From Bolinopsis microptera (taxonomy: Eukaryota > Ctenophora > Tentaculata > Lobata > Bolinopsidae), in NCBI RefSeq assembly GCF_026151205.1, contig NC_087074.1, forward strand, positions 13,911,167 through 13,975,166: a stretch of DNA of 64,000 bases. The letters are read 5' to 3'. Under the pieces are notes generated by a model. That model was given only the letters and a program-made list of their open reading frames with translations, ran no database searches and was not told the DNA's origin. Each line of letters begins with the position of its first letter. Position 1 is the first letter of the stretch. Below, in pieces: positions 22,190 through 34,608 of the stretch. A program made the position numbers and the translations under genes.

Positions 22190-25100
22190 TTTTTAGAACA
22201 GGCTAAATGCTGCGAACTAAACCATAAATTGACGATCTTAAAAGTTAAAAGCGCGCAAAACGGCTAACCAAAGAAAATTATCAAGACTTCAAAACTACCG
22301 ACACAAAATTAAACCACTATTATAATAGGTATGACTAACTATGACCAATGTAAAGTCGTCGTGAAAGCAATTTGGAGATTGTGCAATATGTACTGGATAC
22401 ACTGAGGGTGTGTCGTGAGACTCCCCCTTTCTAGGGGGGAGCGGTGCACTCTCCAAACAATTCAATTATGTGTCACAATTCCCACAATGCTGTTTGTGAA
22501 TATTATAACTATTATACAACATTAGAACAATACATCCTGCACGCTGCACTCTGCAGCCAGCAGAGCGTTGTTGAGACATGATCAAATATTTGAGTTTTGA
22601 GTGGTACCTGCTGAGCAGTAGTAATAATAATATATAATGGTGGCCTGTACTCTGTAACCTTACACCGTTCAACTATCCTGACACTTCCACTCTTTAATCT
22701 AGCTTAGAAAATAGAAATGGATCGGAAGTGGACACGAACTGAATCAAATATTCTTAACTTCAAAGCAAAAGCAGTTCTACTGTTCTACAGGAACAAAGTG
22801 ACCGAAATCCCTGAGACCATCAAAAGCAAAATTAATAAGTTCATAATAAAATGGAAACTCGACACCTTGAAATAAAATTAACACTAATTTTAATTAATAA
22901 CATTCCCGACTCCCGTCCAATGAAAATTATCTTCAAGAGTTCAAGTGTGTTCAAGTGTATGGGCAGAATTTGACGGATTCAGAAATGTACTTCATAGCCA
23001 ATTGGATCTTGCCGTATACTACATAAGTATTGAAACTGGGTAAATTGGTCAAAATTTGGCATTCGTAGGTAATTATTAAAATTAGCCATTAAATCGCTAG
23101 TACTCAGAATCGAGCGTTCCGTAGATTCCTCTGGGTTTCCTCACCACGAGAAATGAGCCAAGAAACGAACACGTACCGTATTAATGCTTTTCATACAAGT
23201 TACAAAAAAGTCTTCATGTTTAAATGTATCCTGGGTTTGGACAGGATATTACCCGATTGAAATATATTTCAATATTTCATATGGCGTTGCATAACTAGAT
23301 GGTAGCCTAGTGATTAAGCATCTAGCCGGAATGATAAACGTCTGTTTAAAATAGCGCCATTTTCAAGACACGTGACCAGATTCCCTGACACTTTTTGGAT
23401 TTCTGAAACCGAGTATTATAAAGGGAGAAATTGTCAAAAGTAACATTACTAAACTGTGTAATGTGTATGTTTAAAATATACTAGAAACTGCGGTTAACCC
23501 CTTCACAAACGGAACCCTCTGACGTCACTGTACTACTGTGGATTGGATAATCACGTACAATTTATTTTTCATAAAGATGCTTAATTTTAGACTCGTCTGA
23601 AATTTAATTAAATTTTCATATTTTCAAGGTGGCGTATGTGAACACCTGTGCTATGGCATGAACTGTTTTTGATGCGCATATGTCATATACCAGGACTACA
23701 ATATTCATTATTACTACGGTTTTGTGGGTTAAGGTGCAACGCCATTATGTATTTATGTTGCAACCACAACGAAACAGCAGCAGCATTGTGAGTCGTTCCA
23801 CTTAAGTTTGCATTCGGTCGCAGTAAATGTTTGCATGAAGTATATAAAAGTGATTATTAACAAGAATGGTAGATGTCCGGAAATTTTAAATTCCAGGGCT
23901 ATATCAAAATATACATACTAACAGAAATAAAATAAAAATAGGCTGTGATAAGTGGAATGAAAATAAGCAAATCTCAGCCCATTATGATTCAAATCATTTA
24001 TATAAGTTAAATCTAAATTATGGGAAACAACAGCACCATGGAAACACGACACAAGAGTTTTAATATTAAACAAGCACACAGTCCAGACCTATAAAGTGTA
24101 GGTGTAAGACCCAAAACTAGTTAGTGTGCGACTGGTGTAACAACAACAGCTGATCATGCCTCTTCTATGTGAATGGCCTCATGAAAGACGTTGTGGCCTG
24201 CTATTGTTGGACTGTTGTTAGCTGCAATGACAGCAGCTAGGTAGCAGCCTGGTGGATACCTGGTTTAGTCTTGACTGAAAGGTACCTGATTTTGTGTGAC
24301 TGACTGTAAACAGGCGGAAGGAAGGAACACTCTGAAAGTCAACTTATAGGGAATAATTATACAGAGGGTGCAAGGTCAGGATCTCATTCCTGCTGCTCTC
24401 CCAGACTTCCCATCATATTAATAGAATTTTAATTACACTTAACTACCACAGTAATCAGATGGTGATTTTCAGGCACTAAAAAGTCACGCACCGGTGATTA
24501 GATGAAATACAACCATATAATGACTTCCTCGAGTTAGGACGTTTATACTAGCATTTATGCTGAAAAGTAATGGTAATGATTATTAATTAGTCTTTCATAT
24601 AATATGTGAATTGATTATTCATTTGTTAAGACACAAGACTTGTTCAATCTTTGACATATCTTATAGATATACTTAATATTTATATATCATATTCAAATTT
24701 CACAAGTTATCTTACTAGTTTTAACTTTTACCTTACATCGTCGAGTCAAAAATTAAAGTTTCACGGGTGAAAACAATAAAATGTAGAAATTTTGAAATAC
24801 ATATTAAATACATAAATGAAAGCCTGTGAGCCGATATAATATAATTCGTATTAAACATATTATTCGACGTTATCTAGGGTTAAACTAATTTGTTAAATTA
24901 TGATATGTACCGTTAGTCTGATGATATGATATATGACTTTAACCTTATTTGGTATTTTTTATTTTATGAGACCCTTATTTGCATTTGTTTCAAACTTTTT
25001 GCTCCGATGAGGAGAGAAAGCTTTTTGAAGAGAGCCGCTCAGACATGGGCACCGTATTGTGTAACTTATTTAGTTATTATTATTACATGACATTTAATTG

Positions 25101-26151
25101 TGCAATTTTCGTCAAAAATCGTACAAGTTAAGTAGCAAACATTTAGTGACGCAAACATCACGCAAAGTTCGTAGACTTAAATTTACGGGGCCGCCGCGCA
25201 TATATTCTGCTTCATATAATACCATGTATGTCAATCATTCATATCGATTCTCTGATATAAGCGGTATATTTTGGCGACTATCGAATAAAAAGCATGAGAT
25301 TTGTATTATTCTAAGCTAAACAAATTCTTATAAGCTAAATATGCAAAAATGGGGCGTTTTTTATTTGTTTTTCATTCATTTGTCTTAGAAATTATGGCCA
25401 TTTAAAATCCCAACATTCTTTTTGCATCAACCTGTATATCCTGAGGATAGAGATTCTCCAAATAATATTACATGACAAATTGAATAAGTATGTCTTTAAA
25501 CCAATTTTAAACATATCCACTGTATAACAAATTTTAACTGAATTCAAGTTGCAAATATAACATTGCGATAGTGGGTCTTAAACAATTAATATTTGTTTCG
25601 TTTCGTTCCGTATGAAGATTTAGTATATTTTAAAGATATGTAAAAGTAGTAAAGATTGAACAATTCTTAATGTCCTAAGAATGTCCTAAGAATGTATAAT
25701 ATCTAGATTCTAGATGCTGTCAACAAAGTTACAATTGAACAACAAATACTATACTCGTCAAATTACATTTACAGCACAATAAATAAATACAAATAAAAAA
25801 GAAAACGTGAACTTACAAAATAAGAATAAGAGATAAAAGTTAGAACAAAAATATAAAAGTATTGTAGAGACAGAGCCAGGTTCCCTGCTGTGGCGGGCAA
25901 AGAAAATGAGAACTAATTACACTTCACTGGTCCGCTAATTGAACAATTAAAAGTCCGAGCAGGAAATATTGTATTACATAATTGAGTCGTGGTGCTCGTT
26001 TTGTTCTGCATCATTAAAATTACATGGTAAACACAAGGTATGGAAGTTACATGGAATGCGAGCAGCAGAGCACAATAATTTGTTGGATGTAACCTTTTTA
26101 CGTTCGTGTGGAATTTAAATGTAACACATACCTTAGATCCTAGTATATATT

Positions 26152-26184
26152 ATATCTTAGAGAGGCTTAGCCTCTCTAAGATAT
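26152..26184. repeat. Perfect 15-bp stem hairpin
   Basis: ATATCTTAGAGAGGC, loop TTA, then the exact reverse complement. A partial third copy (GCCTCTCAGAGGC) follows near 26201. Confidence 0.85.
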
Positions 26185-26570
26185 CTATAGATTATATATA
26201 GCCTCTCAGAGGCTTTCTATAATTGGCGACTGATAAGTCATTATATTATATACCTTATGCGATAAATAATCTGATATTTATCTATCACCATTTAGAAACG
26301 TAACATGTCAACCGAAGAAATCTCTAACTCGTAAAAAAGGTTTGTAAAAAAGTCCATGACAAAGATCTCTGAATACGATAAATAAATAAATATATACGAT
26401 AAATAAATAAATATGTAATATCTATGTATATGTAAATAAAAATACGAATAAAGTCAAATTACTACATAATTATGGATCTTATCGAGCTGGTATGAGGTCA
26501 TGAGTAGTGGTCACAATATATGTGCAGCTGCTTAATACTAACAACCTACCCCTTACTGGGACACACAAAA

Positions 26571-26643
26571 TATTAGGAATGTAATTTATGTTATTGTAAC
26601 TTATACACATATTAGGAGTGTAATTTATGTTATTGTAACTTAT
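26571..26643. repeat. Tandem duplication, 39-bp period
   Basis: Two copies of a 34-bp block starting TATTAGGARTGTAATTTATG. Confidence 0.85.
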
Positions 26644-26867
26644 ATACGGGGCGAGCAGTTCCTTCAGTCCTACTGCACTGTGCAATTATGAAGAATTACC
26701 TGTTTTTATGTATTACTTTTTACATTTTCCATTATAGGGAACGCTACACAATCATCACTGTTTTCAAAATCGAATGTGAGTTATTCGAATGTGGATTGTG
26801 GTATTGAGAAAGCATGCATAATATTAAAATAATATCTATATTCTACATAGATGGACTTATATTATAA

Positions 26868-27629
26868 CTAGTGTAACCCGGCCTACGGCCGGGATTTCAC
26901 TGCCGCAGTTAAAAAGGGTAGGAGTAATTACCCGCTGAGTCAAAACCCGCATTAGGTGACCCAATAGTTTCTTAAACAATAATCTCATAATCAGTTATTT
27001 CTTGTGGATAATTAAGTCATTATTAGCCATGAGGCACCACACTCCATGATCATAAGGTCTGAACACCGAGTATTACACCTCATCACTCCCGTCTTGAACC
27101 GCTTTCTATTTTTATTTAAATCGTTATAGAAATTAACCCTTGTTAACTCCGCACCACACCCGCATATTATATTTGAAAACACGCATAACATTGTCGTATG
27201 AACTCTCTCTCTCTCTCTCTCTCTGCAGTCCAAACAGACCCCAAACACTAACAGTCCCCCCTCCCCTAATAAGCTTAAGGTATAACATTACAGCGAATCT
27301 TCCAGGCTAATCCAATTATGACGCTACTTAAATGCAGCTATAACATATTACACAGTAATGAGAGAGAGCAAGCCCCGTAACTCTTGCCGTTCTGCTCACG
27401 CAATTTTATGTAACATTTGTGGTACAAAACCATCAATTAAACCACTTACCATCGGCCGATTTTTAAAAAAATTTCCTATGGGCTTCATCAGAGTTTTGTC
27501 GACACTATACCGAAAAAATCAGTCCCGTAACTCTTACCGTTTTTTTTGTATAACCGACCGGAAATTACACACGGACAGACAGACAGACAGACACACACAC
27601 ACACACACATTCTGGTGTTATTAAGGTGA
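26868..27629 (-). mobile_element. Helitron-like non-autonomous element
   Basis: Read on the minus strand it starts TC after a host A and ends with a GC hairpin (CCCGGCC-GTA-GGCCGGG) about five bases before CTAG, followed by a host T. A|TC...hairpin-CTRR|T is the Helitron terminal signature. A CA/GACA microsatellite lies just inside the 5' end (27570-27610). No Rep/helicase is encoded in the 762 bp. Alternative: a SINE-like repeat with a similar GC-rich end. Confidence 0.55.
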
Positions 27630-28394
27630 TTATACTGTCCTGAGTTATTTCCTCAGACCGGCCCTCCTGCATGGTGATAGTCAATTTACACAAAGTAAAT
27701 CTTGAACTTTACGAACCTTCACATTGGTCGGGCCTTACCAATAAAGTGCTTGACGACGCTAAACGAATTATTGGAATTAGCTCAGCAATATTTGGCCATT
27801 CCCCAATGCCCAATCTGGCTAAGTACCGTTTAACTTAGAGTACGTGTATTTACCTGAGTACGTGTATTTACCTGTTTTTAGAGTTGTGTCATCACATTAT
27901 CACCGTGAGATGTTACCTTAAAAAGCGGTTTCATGTGGCAAATGCCAATCTCTTTGATGACCCTGTTGAGGTGGCAGCTCTAGGCGGATTGCTCAAATTG
28001 ATGAAAATGTAAAGCCTACCAGCAAGGCTTATTAAAAAGTCTTGACGTGACATAATGTCACATGTTATATTCAGCACGCCACATATAGAAGCAACATATG
28101 AATTATGAGTGCTATGGGTACGGGATCGCACTATTGACTTAACACCGCACTTTTTCGCACCATCGCATCGGCCGTTATTCGTTCTATCAGATTTCTGTTC
28201 TTGATATCGCTGTGTACAATGAGATAAGATCGACATATGCCCTCGACATGCTACTCTATAAAATGCTACTCTATAAAATGCTACTCTATAAAATGTTCTG
28301 CCTCAATTATATTTACATCCAGCTCAACAAAACCTTTTATAAGGGTAATTCAATATTTTTACATCTTAAATTGTCAGGAAACTCCGTGTAAGAC
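27630..28394. other. Intergenic with degenerate LINE-like trace and short repeats
   Basis: A + frame near 27690-27836 (SGLTNKVLDDAKRIIGISS) loosely recalls the C-terminal part of a LINE reverse transcriptase, too short to assign. An 18-bp tandem duplication lies at 27838-27873 and a 15-bp triplicate at 28248-28292. Confidence 0.35.
28248..28292. repeat. 15-bp unit, three perfect tandem copies
   Basis: ATGCTACTCTATAAA repeated three times. Confidence 0.95.
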
Positions 28395-28403
28395 ATTAAC
28401 CTT

Positions 28404-29079
28404 TAGGGCCTGTCATGATCTCATGGATCGCTTAGGTTCCACCAGGATCTGGTAGTCCTCATAATTCTGCGGCCTCTATGTTTCGTCATCTCGCACAACT
28501 CTTTAAGAATCTTGTGGATTTGGCATGTGAAAATTTGCAGCCTTCCAGATATTGATTGGGTTAACGAGGTGTCGTACGTCACCTCAAGATCGGGTGACAG
28601 GGGGCTGACCAGGCCAGAACCCAATTGATTGGGTCTTAGGTCACGTGATTATGAGCCTGAGGTCACGTGACTATGACGTCACCAGACCTTCCTCTCCGTT
28701 TCCCGCTCATTGGACCAGGTGAGCTTGCATGCATGTGAATGTGGGTGTAAGTATAGCTGTACTGTAGTTTATACCTAATTAAACCCCTATAGAAACCGAA
28801 AATTTATTTTCTGGCAGAAAGCTAGAAATTTACCAAAATATCGTCATTGTTTTAAATTTATTTTGATGACCATTCCTGACCTAAAATCGCACGAGAAATC
28901 GATTAAACTTGGTTTCAGAAATCAACAATGCTTCCTTATGTCTTAAAATCCATGTTTTATCAATACAATCAATTTCTTAAAGAGTTGTGCGAGATGACAA
29001 AACATAGAGGCCGCAGAATGATAAGGACTACCAGATCCTGGTGGAACCTAAGCGATCCATGATATCACGACAGGCCCTA
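28404..29079. mobile_element. Long-TIR MITE with 9-bp target duplication
   Basis: 676 bp. Terminal inverted repeats of about 106 bp (28404-28509 and 28974-29079) begin TAGGGCCTGTC and differ at only a few positions. The exact 9-mer ATTAACCTT flanks the element at 28395-28403 and 29080-29088. A 9-bp duplication with long inverted repeats points to Mutator-like elements; a hAT reading with 8 bp is possible, since the end fits YARNG. No coding capacity inside. A diverged relative of one end lies at about 2762-2820. Confidence 0.82.
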
Positions 29080-29088
29080 ATTAACCTT

Positions 29089-32000
29089 GTAAGTTATTTG
29101 TTATATTAAAATTAACAATCATGTAACGGCCATCAAGGTTATATAATACTGTTACTACGCTGCTGAATAATCCAACCTGAGAGAACCTTAAGGCTGAAAT
29201 TTGGCGAATTTTTCAGCTTAATTGTGGTGTTTTTGTCTCTAAATTTGCCGCACATAAAAGTGTTAGGCCGGTGCGGAATTGCATTACCCTCTGATCACAT
29301 AACACACATTTAAACTTTCATTCTTTACGAACTAACTGACAATGCTGGCCGATTGATTGCTTTTTTCGAACGTTAAAAATGAAATTGCAATTTCAGGGAA
29401 TTCCAATAACAGAGAGCAGTTGCTGTGTTAGTTGTGAAAGTACAATTACAAAGTACACTTACTTTCTATTTAGTAAGAGTAGCAAAATGAGCGCTACTTG
29501 TTTTTTTTTTTAAAAAGAAGTATCAAAAAGACTCGACTCAGACCAAAGAAGCCGTTGTAATTTAGTATAATCCATCTATACAGTTTTTAGGCACATGGGG
29601 TAACAAAAAGGGTAACAGAAAAAGGGAGTAATCAGTAACAAGTAAGAAACCTCGGAGCTCACGAATGTGGAACATAACTGCACGACCAGCTACCTGCTCA
29701 GTGCTCAATTAGCACATTCTGCTCGTCCAACAAACTTTGACAATAAGTTCAGAAAGTGGCGAACTAGAGCAACGAATAAGTTACATAAACTGTCATTATG
29801 AGATTATGTACATGTATATATAGCATAATAACATGATGTTTAAAATGACATAATTAGTCAGGGGAAGGAAGGCCTTCAAACTCTCTCTCTCCACTACACA
29901 CTATGTTAAAAGCAATGAACTGAAGGGATTGAATGACACACACAAAACAAAATTAGCAAGCAGATTCTAACATTGTGAGCCAATAATATAATGGAATTAT
30001 CTTGACTGGCAGGACAATAGGGAGAACAGATGAGAGTGTTTAGACCAAGATAGCCCGGACGGTCTGCTATTGTATTTGCATAATCTCTCTGGAGCCTTCG
30101 ATTCAAGAAAATTCTAAGTTTAAATTATTTCTCGGCTGTACACTCCGGACTGTATGCTTTCTTTCCCAAACTGATCCCAAATCCATTCAACAGAGGCTGT
30201 GTGATAAGAATAGCGGCCGTTTTAAAGTGAAAGATTGAAATAAGAAGCGCAATTAGAATTAGAAGACGGGATAATGTGCAATTCAGAGAGTCTTCCAGTA
30301 ATCAGTAAGGTGTAATTACCGTTTACTGTGGTACAATAGCAAACTTGCACGGAGAGAGAGATAATCTTCTTTCAACTACGCCGACAAATTGGCTCCTTTC
30401 TTCTTCTAACTTAGTGCACAAGATTGCAGTTTAGCAAACTACCTGCTCTCACATATCCTCACTATGTTGTGCTGCCCAGCGGCTCCAGTATCAGGAGCCA
30501 CCAAGCCATGGCTTAAATGGTAATCCTGGTTACCATGGTAACCGACAATTAATATACATACAATGCGGATGAGGAAGCCCAGCAAGACTACTATAGCAGC
30601 TGCATCTGTTGCTGCTAAGTGTCTGTTGCACTAAACCTCGTTACTTTCTAACCACGTACTGAATTCTTTACATGCTTGTATAGTTAAATTGATCGAGTCA
30701 GAAAGACGTGGAAATACACATACGGTCGCGGTAGGAAGAGAACAGAAGTATAACTCGACTAGAATGCACATGGTATTTTATCATATTTATGGTCATTTTA
30801 ACTGGCAACAAATGACGACGTCATGTACTTTATCGATGAACCGCGAAAGTATTACAGATTAGAGAAAGACTCGTATTATGGCAGATCTAAGAGTAAAATC
30901 AGGCACTCAAATAAACAGCAATCTTAATAATAGCATGAGCACTGAGCAGGCTCATAGCAAGAAGATCAAAGATTATTACAAAATTAAGCAGATTGATCAA
31001 TCTAACATGTCGGGTCACTCGCAAATAATCGCCAAGTATTTTGCTACAGAAAATCTTAACAACCAATCGGATTGCTTTGGTATTTGCCATTCCAATATCA
31101 GCAGCCAGACAATCAAAAGTTCTCCTAATAATAATATATGAGCATACTGTACGTTAGCCCTCATATTAACTTTTATGAGTATTTCAATATTTAAAACGCC
31201 GGTCACTTATCCCCCTTTGGGTCACCGGTCGTGACACCAAGTGCCTGGTATTAATTGGGAAATGAGAAGCACATGACCAATAGATGTCATAAAGAGACAG
31301 ATTATTAGAGCTCTATATACCTGTAGTTTAATAGATAATGAGCTAAGATCCAACAACTGAACTGATAGTTTGTATGTGAATTTACTTTCAGGTCAATTTG
31401 CTTGCAGGTGCCAGCAGTATATCGAATGCATTTAAATTAAAAGCGCGGATGTAGTTAACAGGATGTGGTAAAGTTCAGGTAATGTTCTATAAGCAATAAG
31501 GCTACACATAAATTGAGAAAGCAGTTCCGGGTGTAACAACTCTGATGAAGAGTGATAAAGTATAGAATAATCTAATGTGAGCATAGATAATCCACAAGGC
31601 TGTGTCAGTGGAAATAAGCCCTGATGATTACGGATTAGTCTAGAATCTCATTATCAACACCTGGTGCAGATCCTAATAATATCTAGCTTGGGACACACAA
31701 GATCGCAATTTTCTGTTGAATACAGCTTGACAAATGATAAATCTAAATTACATGACAATAACCTGAGAGATTGAGCAATATGTCACAATACAGTGTGTTG
31801 AAACTTAACAGCAAATAAATACACTGATCACCTTGGGGCGCGTTATCACTGTCTCAGGCTTAACTCATGAACTGGAACTGAAATCAACATAAACCTAGGA
31901 GGTAAGAAAGGAGAGTTAATAATAAGTTAATCATAATTAGTAGGGAGATTCATCATTTAAATCATAATGTTTGCTGCTGTAAAACATACAATTCTGGTAT

Positions 32001-32703
32001 TCATCAGTATCTTATGAAATTAAATTCGTGACGACACTTTATTTCGACGTAGCTGTCAGCAGAGTATTGAATATGTAGCAATTCCCTTACTTTTAGCATA
32101 ATTTGACAGGTATAACCAAAATCATTGCACCACCGTTTAATAAGACAACTTTAAGGTTAAAGTTTGGCGAGAAATTTAAAGTGGCTCAAGAATTCGATGT
32201 TTCACAATACAGCATAGTTATACTAATATTATTGAGTCAGAATTGGAGATCATTGTGAATTTGATTCACAATATAGTAACTCAGCTCTTGATTGGTATTT
32301 CATGTCGAATGACTTGAATTAAAGCACACAAATTAAAAACGCAGATTGATTACAAAGCATTCTCTCAATTTAATAACTTAAGTAGAATTGAAATTAATTT
32401 AAGACAAAACAAAAAGTGTTTTATCCCCATCAAAATTCTGCAAAAAAAAACAATTATATTCTGTGCAATCAAATTCTTAAATGTTTAACAATCAAAACAG
32501 ATGCTATAATACATGCTTAGTTTTGCACATAACAGGATCGATTTTTCAAATTGGATGCATTAAAGATAAACCCATGACATCAAAATTACATTAAGATGCC
32601 AAAACTACTTACACAACTGATAATGCTATCAAATTCTTGCTACATCAAAAGCTGATTATTTTACTGTCAAAATATCGAAATTGAGTCAACCCACTTTAAA
32701 GTT
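29089..32703. other. Intergenic, 3' of CASP
   Basis: AT-rich. A small frame at 30878-31141 (87 codons, asparagine/serine-rich) has no motif. A perfect 16-bp palindrome resembling an RFX X-box lies at 30528-30543. The CASP 3' UTR must lie just below 32704, but no clear poly(A) signal was fixed. Confidence 0.45.
30528..30543. promoter_or_regulatory. Perfect palindrome matching the RFX X-box
   Basis: GGTTACCATGGTAACC contains GTTACC-AT-GGTAAC, which fits the X-box consensus bound by RFX factors at ciliary and other promoters. No adjacent gene start could be confirmed, so function is unproven. Confidence 0.3.
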
Positions 32704-34602
32704 TTAAGGATGATGTTCAATCATGTGAGCCTGATAAGCATCATTACAATCTGACAGTTGGATACAGTCCTCAGATACGGCAAACTTATACAAAACTAAG
32801 AAGACAAGCAAGTGCAGAACAATTGAGTAGAAGAATACTACTTGGCGAGCAATCTTGTCAGATAGAATCATCTTTCCCAAATTCAGGACTACACGCTCAG
32901 CTGAGTTGAGATTAACGTATTTGCGCTGTCTTTCTTTTCTGTTGAAGTCAGAAAATGGATCAATGTGTGCCTCATACTGTGAAGAGTATTTCGATGTAAT
33001 ATCATCATCTAGATTAAGGTTGGATGTTGACATTGTTTGCAAAAATTTGATCCTTTCATAAAGTTTCATGTTGTCGGTTCTAAGTGTAGAGTTATCTTGT
33101 TGCAAGACGGCATAACTACTTTTCAATTGCTGGAAGTCAGTTTCAAGCATCTGATTCTTAGCCTTGAACCTCTCCCTCTGACTGGTTACAATAGCAAGCA
33201 TATCCACTGACTCCTCAGTTAGGGTATTGGTTACGCTTTCTACAACCTGAGAAGGCTCCCCATCAGCATCCTCCCTGACTCTGTGAGCTTGGAGCTGATT
33301 CAGATCCTGCTCCAATTGTTTGATCAGAACAATCTGTTCCTCCTGTTCGTTTTTACTGTACTGTACCTCACTCTCCAAGGCAGCAACTTGATTGCGATAA
33401 TTGTGGACTTCAAGCCTCAGGTTTGAGTTATCTGCTTGCATTGCTCTATTTTTCTCGAGCAAAAGAAACTCAAGAGACTTTTCTGGATTGTTGTCAAAGG
33501 TTTGACTGAACTCTACACTTTTGAGAATGGTCAGCTCCTTTTTTATATCATGATAGTCGGAACATGCTTCAAGCTCTTTTAATGCATCCTCAAACTTGGA
33601 ATTGGCAGTTTCCAACTCTTGGTCTTGTTGGAGGGATTTACTTCGAAACTCGGTATCTTTCAAAGCTATTTCAGTTTGCAGGTTGTGTGTTTCTTCAACC
33701 AACCGCAATATTTCAGAGTCCTTATTCTTTAAGTCTGCCTCAAGTAACCGTTGCTTAACTTTGATGTCACTTATCTCACTTTCCACACTAATTTGCGAAG
33801 TTGTTTTCTCATATTGCTCAATGAGCTGCCCACTCTGATTTAACCTGTGGTTGGCTACCTCGAGATCTGACAGATAAAGTTCGATTTCAGAGTTTTTATT
33901 CTTAATCTCTTCATCATATTTAGATTTGAACTCAAAAATTTCAGATTCAGCATTTTCAAGAGACTTCTGCAGATTCAAAATTGTAGCATTCTGCTCTGAA
34001 AGTTTTGATGAGAGTTCTTGATTGGTTTCCAGAAAGATATTTTCTTTCATTGTATAATCTTTAGTCAAATTGTCTTTCAATTCAACAACCTGGGCTTCAA
34101 CTTCTTTGCTGATGTTGGATTGGCAATCCTCAAGCTTTTTCTTCAAACTTTCCAATTCAATTTCTTGAGATTTGTAAGAGGCAAATTGCAAATTATACTG
34201 CTCCAGTGTCTCTCTAAGCTGATTCTTTTCCAACTCGAGATCAGTCAGTGTAGATAGCTTTTGCTTACTGGCAACAGCCTGGTTGAGTAGAGGTGCTGGG
34301 TCAGGTGCATCAGAGAGTTTTTTATAAACTGTCAAAAAACAGGACTCTGCTGCTTTGCTTCTTCGTGTTAGGCTGTCTATCTCTGACTGAAATGCTTTTA
34401 CAAGAGGAGACACAGTCTTTCTGACTTCATCAGTCGCAGATTTTTTGAATTCTTTACTCATTTCAATAAGCTTTTTGCGACCGAGCTCTGCCTCATCTTG
34501 GCGAACAGTCATATCCCCAGCATATTGATCAAGCTGTTTTTGGAAAGCACCCAAGCCAAATTCATTCCAAAATTCTTTGGAAGGCTCAAGAGTCACCACC
34601 AT
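32704..34602 (-). CDS. CUX1: CASP, Golgi coiled-coil membrane protein (CUX1 short-form homolog)
   Basis: 632 residues from ATG 34602. CASP is a type IV (tail-anchored-like) Golgi membrane protein that acts in vesicle tethering; in vertebrates it is a splice form of the CUX1 locus. The N-terminus has the family signature FWNEFGLGAFQKQLD, RQDEAELGRKKLIEMSKEFK and VYKKLSDAPDPAPLL. A long coiled coil follows, with LKSVEFS and LEFLLLEKNRAMQADN matching family blocks. The end has DFNRKERQRKYVNLN, a membrane span of about 20 residues (VVFFYSIVLHLLVFLVLYKF) and a short lumenal tail. There is no Cut or homeodomain. All is one uninterrupted exon. A TTTTTAG acceptor sits 15 bases before the ATG, so a 5' leader exon is likely; a few residues could precede this Met. 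Confidence 0.95.
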   Translation of the reverse strand: MVVTLEPSKEFWNEFGLGAFQKQLDQYAGDMTVRQDEAELGRKKLIEMSKEFKKSATDEVRKTVSPLVKAFQSEIDSLTRRSKAAESCFLTVYKKLSDAPDPAPLLNQAVASKQKLSTLTDLELEKNQLRETLEQYNLQFASYKSQEIELESLKKKLEDCQSNISKEVEAQVVELKDNLTKDYTMKENIFLETNQELSSKLSEQNATILNLQKSLENAESEIFEFKSKYDEEIKNKNSEIELYLSDLEVANHRLNQSGQLIEQYEKTTSQISVESEISDIKVKQRLLEADLKNKDSEILRLVEETHNLQTEIALKDTEFRSKSLQQDQELETANSKFEDALKELEACSDYHDIKKELTILKSVEFSQTFDNNPEKSLEFLLLEKNRAMQADNSNLRLEVHNYRNQVAALESEVQYSKNEQEEQIVLIKQLEQDLNQLQAHRVREDADGEPSQVVESVTNTLTEESVDMLAIVTSQRERFKAKNQMLETDFQQLKSSYAVLQQDNSTLRTDNMKLYERIKFLQTMSTSNLNLDDDITSKYSSQYEAHIDPFSDFNRKERQRKYVNLNSAERVVLNLGKMILSDKIARQVVFFYSIVLHLLVFLVLYKFAVSEDCIQLSDCNDAYQAHMIEHHP

Positions 34603-34608
34603 TCGCAA

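Larger units (their letters stand above)
21725..26867. other. Intergenic, no gene recognised
   Basis: Over 5 kb of AT-rich DNA with only short frames. Notable structures: a 26-bp perfect palindrome at 22164-22189, a 33-base hairpin at 26152-26184 and a two-copy repeat at 26571-26643. Confidence 0.5.

Noticed and set aside
30878-31141. 87-codon Asn/Ser-rich frame as a gene
   Set aside because: ATG-started but polar, low in information, with another frame open on the opposite strand and no motif; not supported enough to call.
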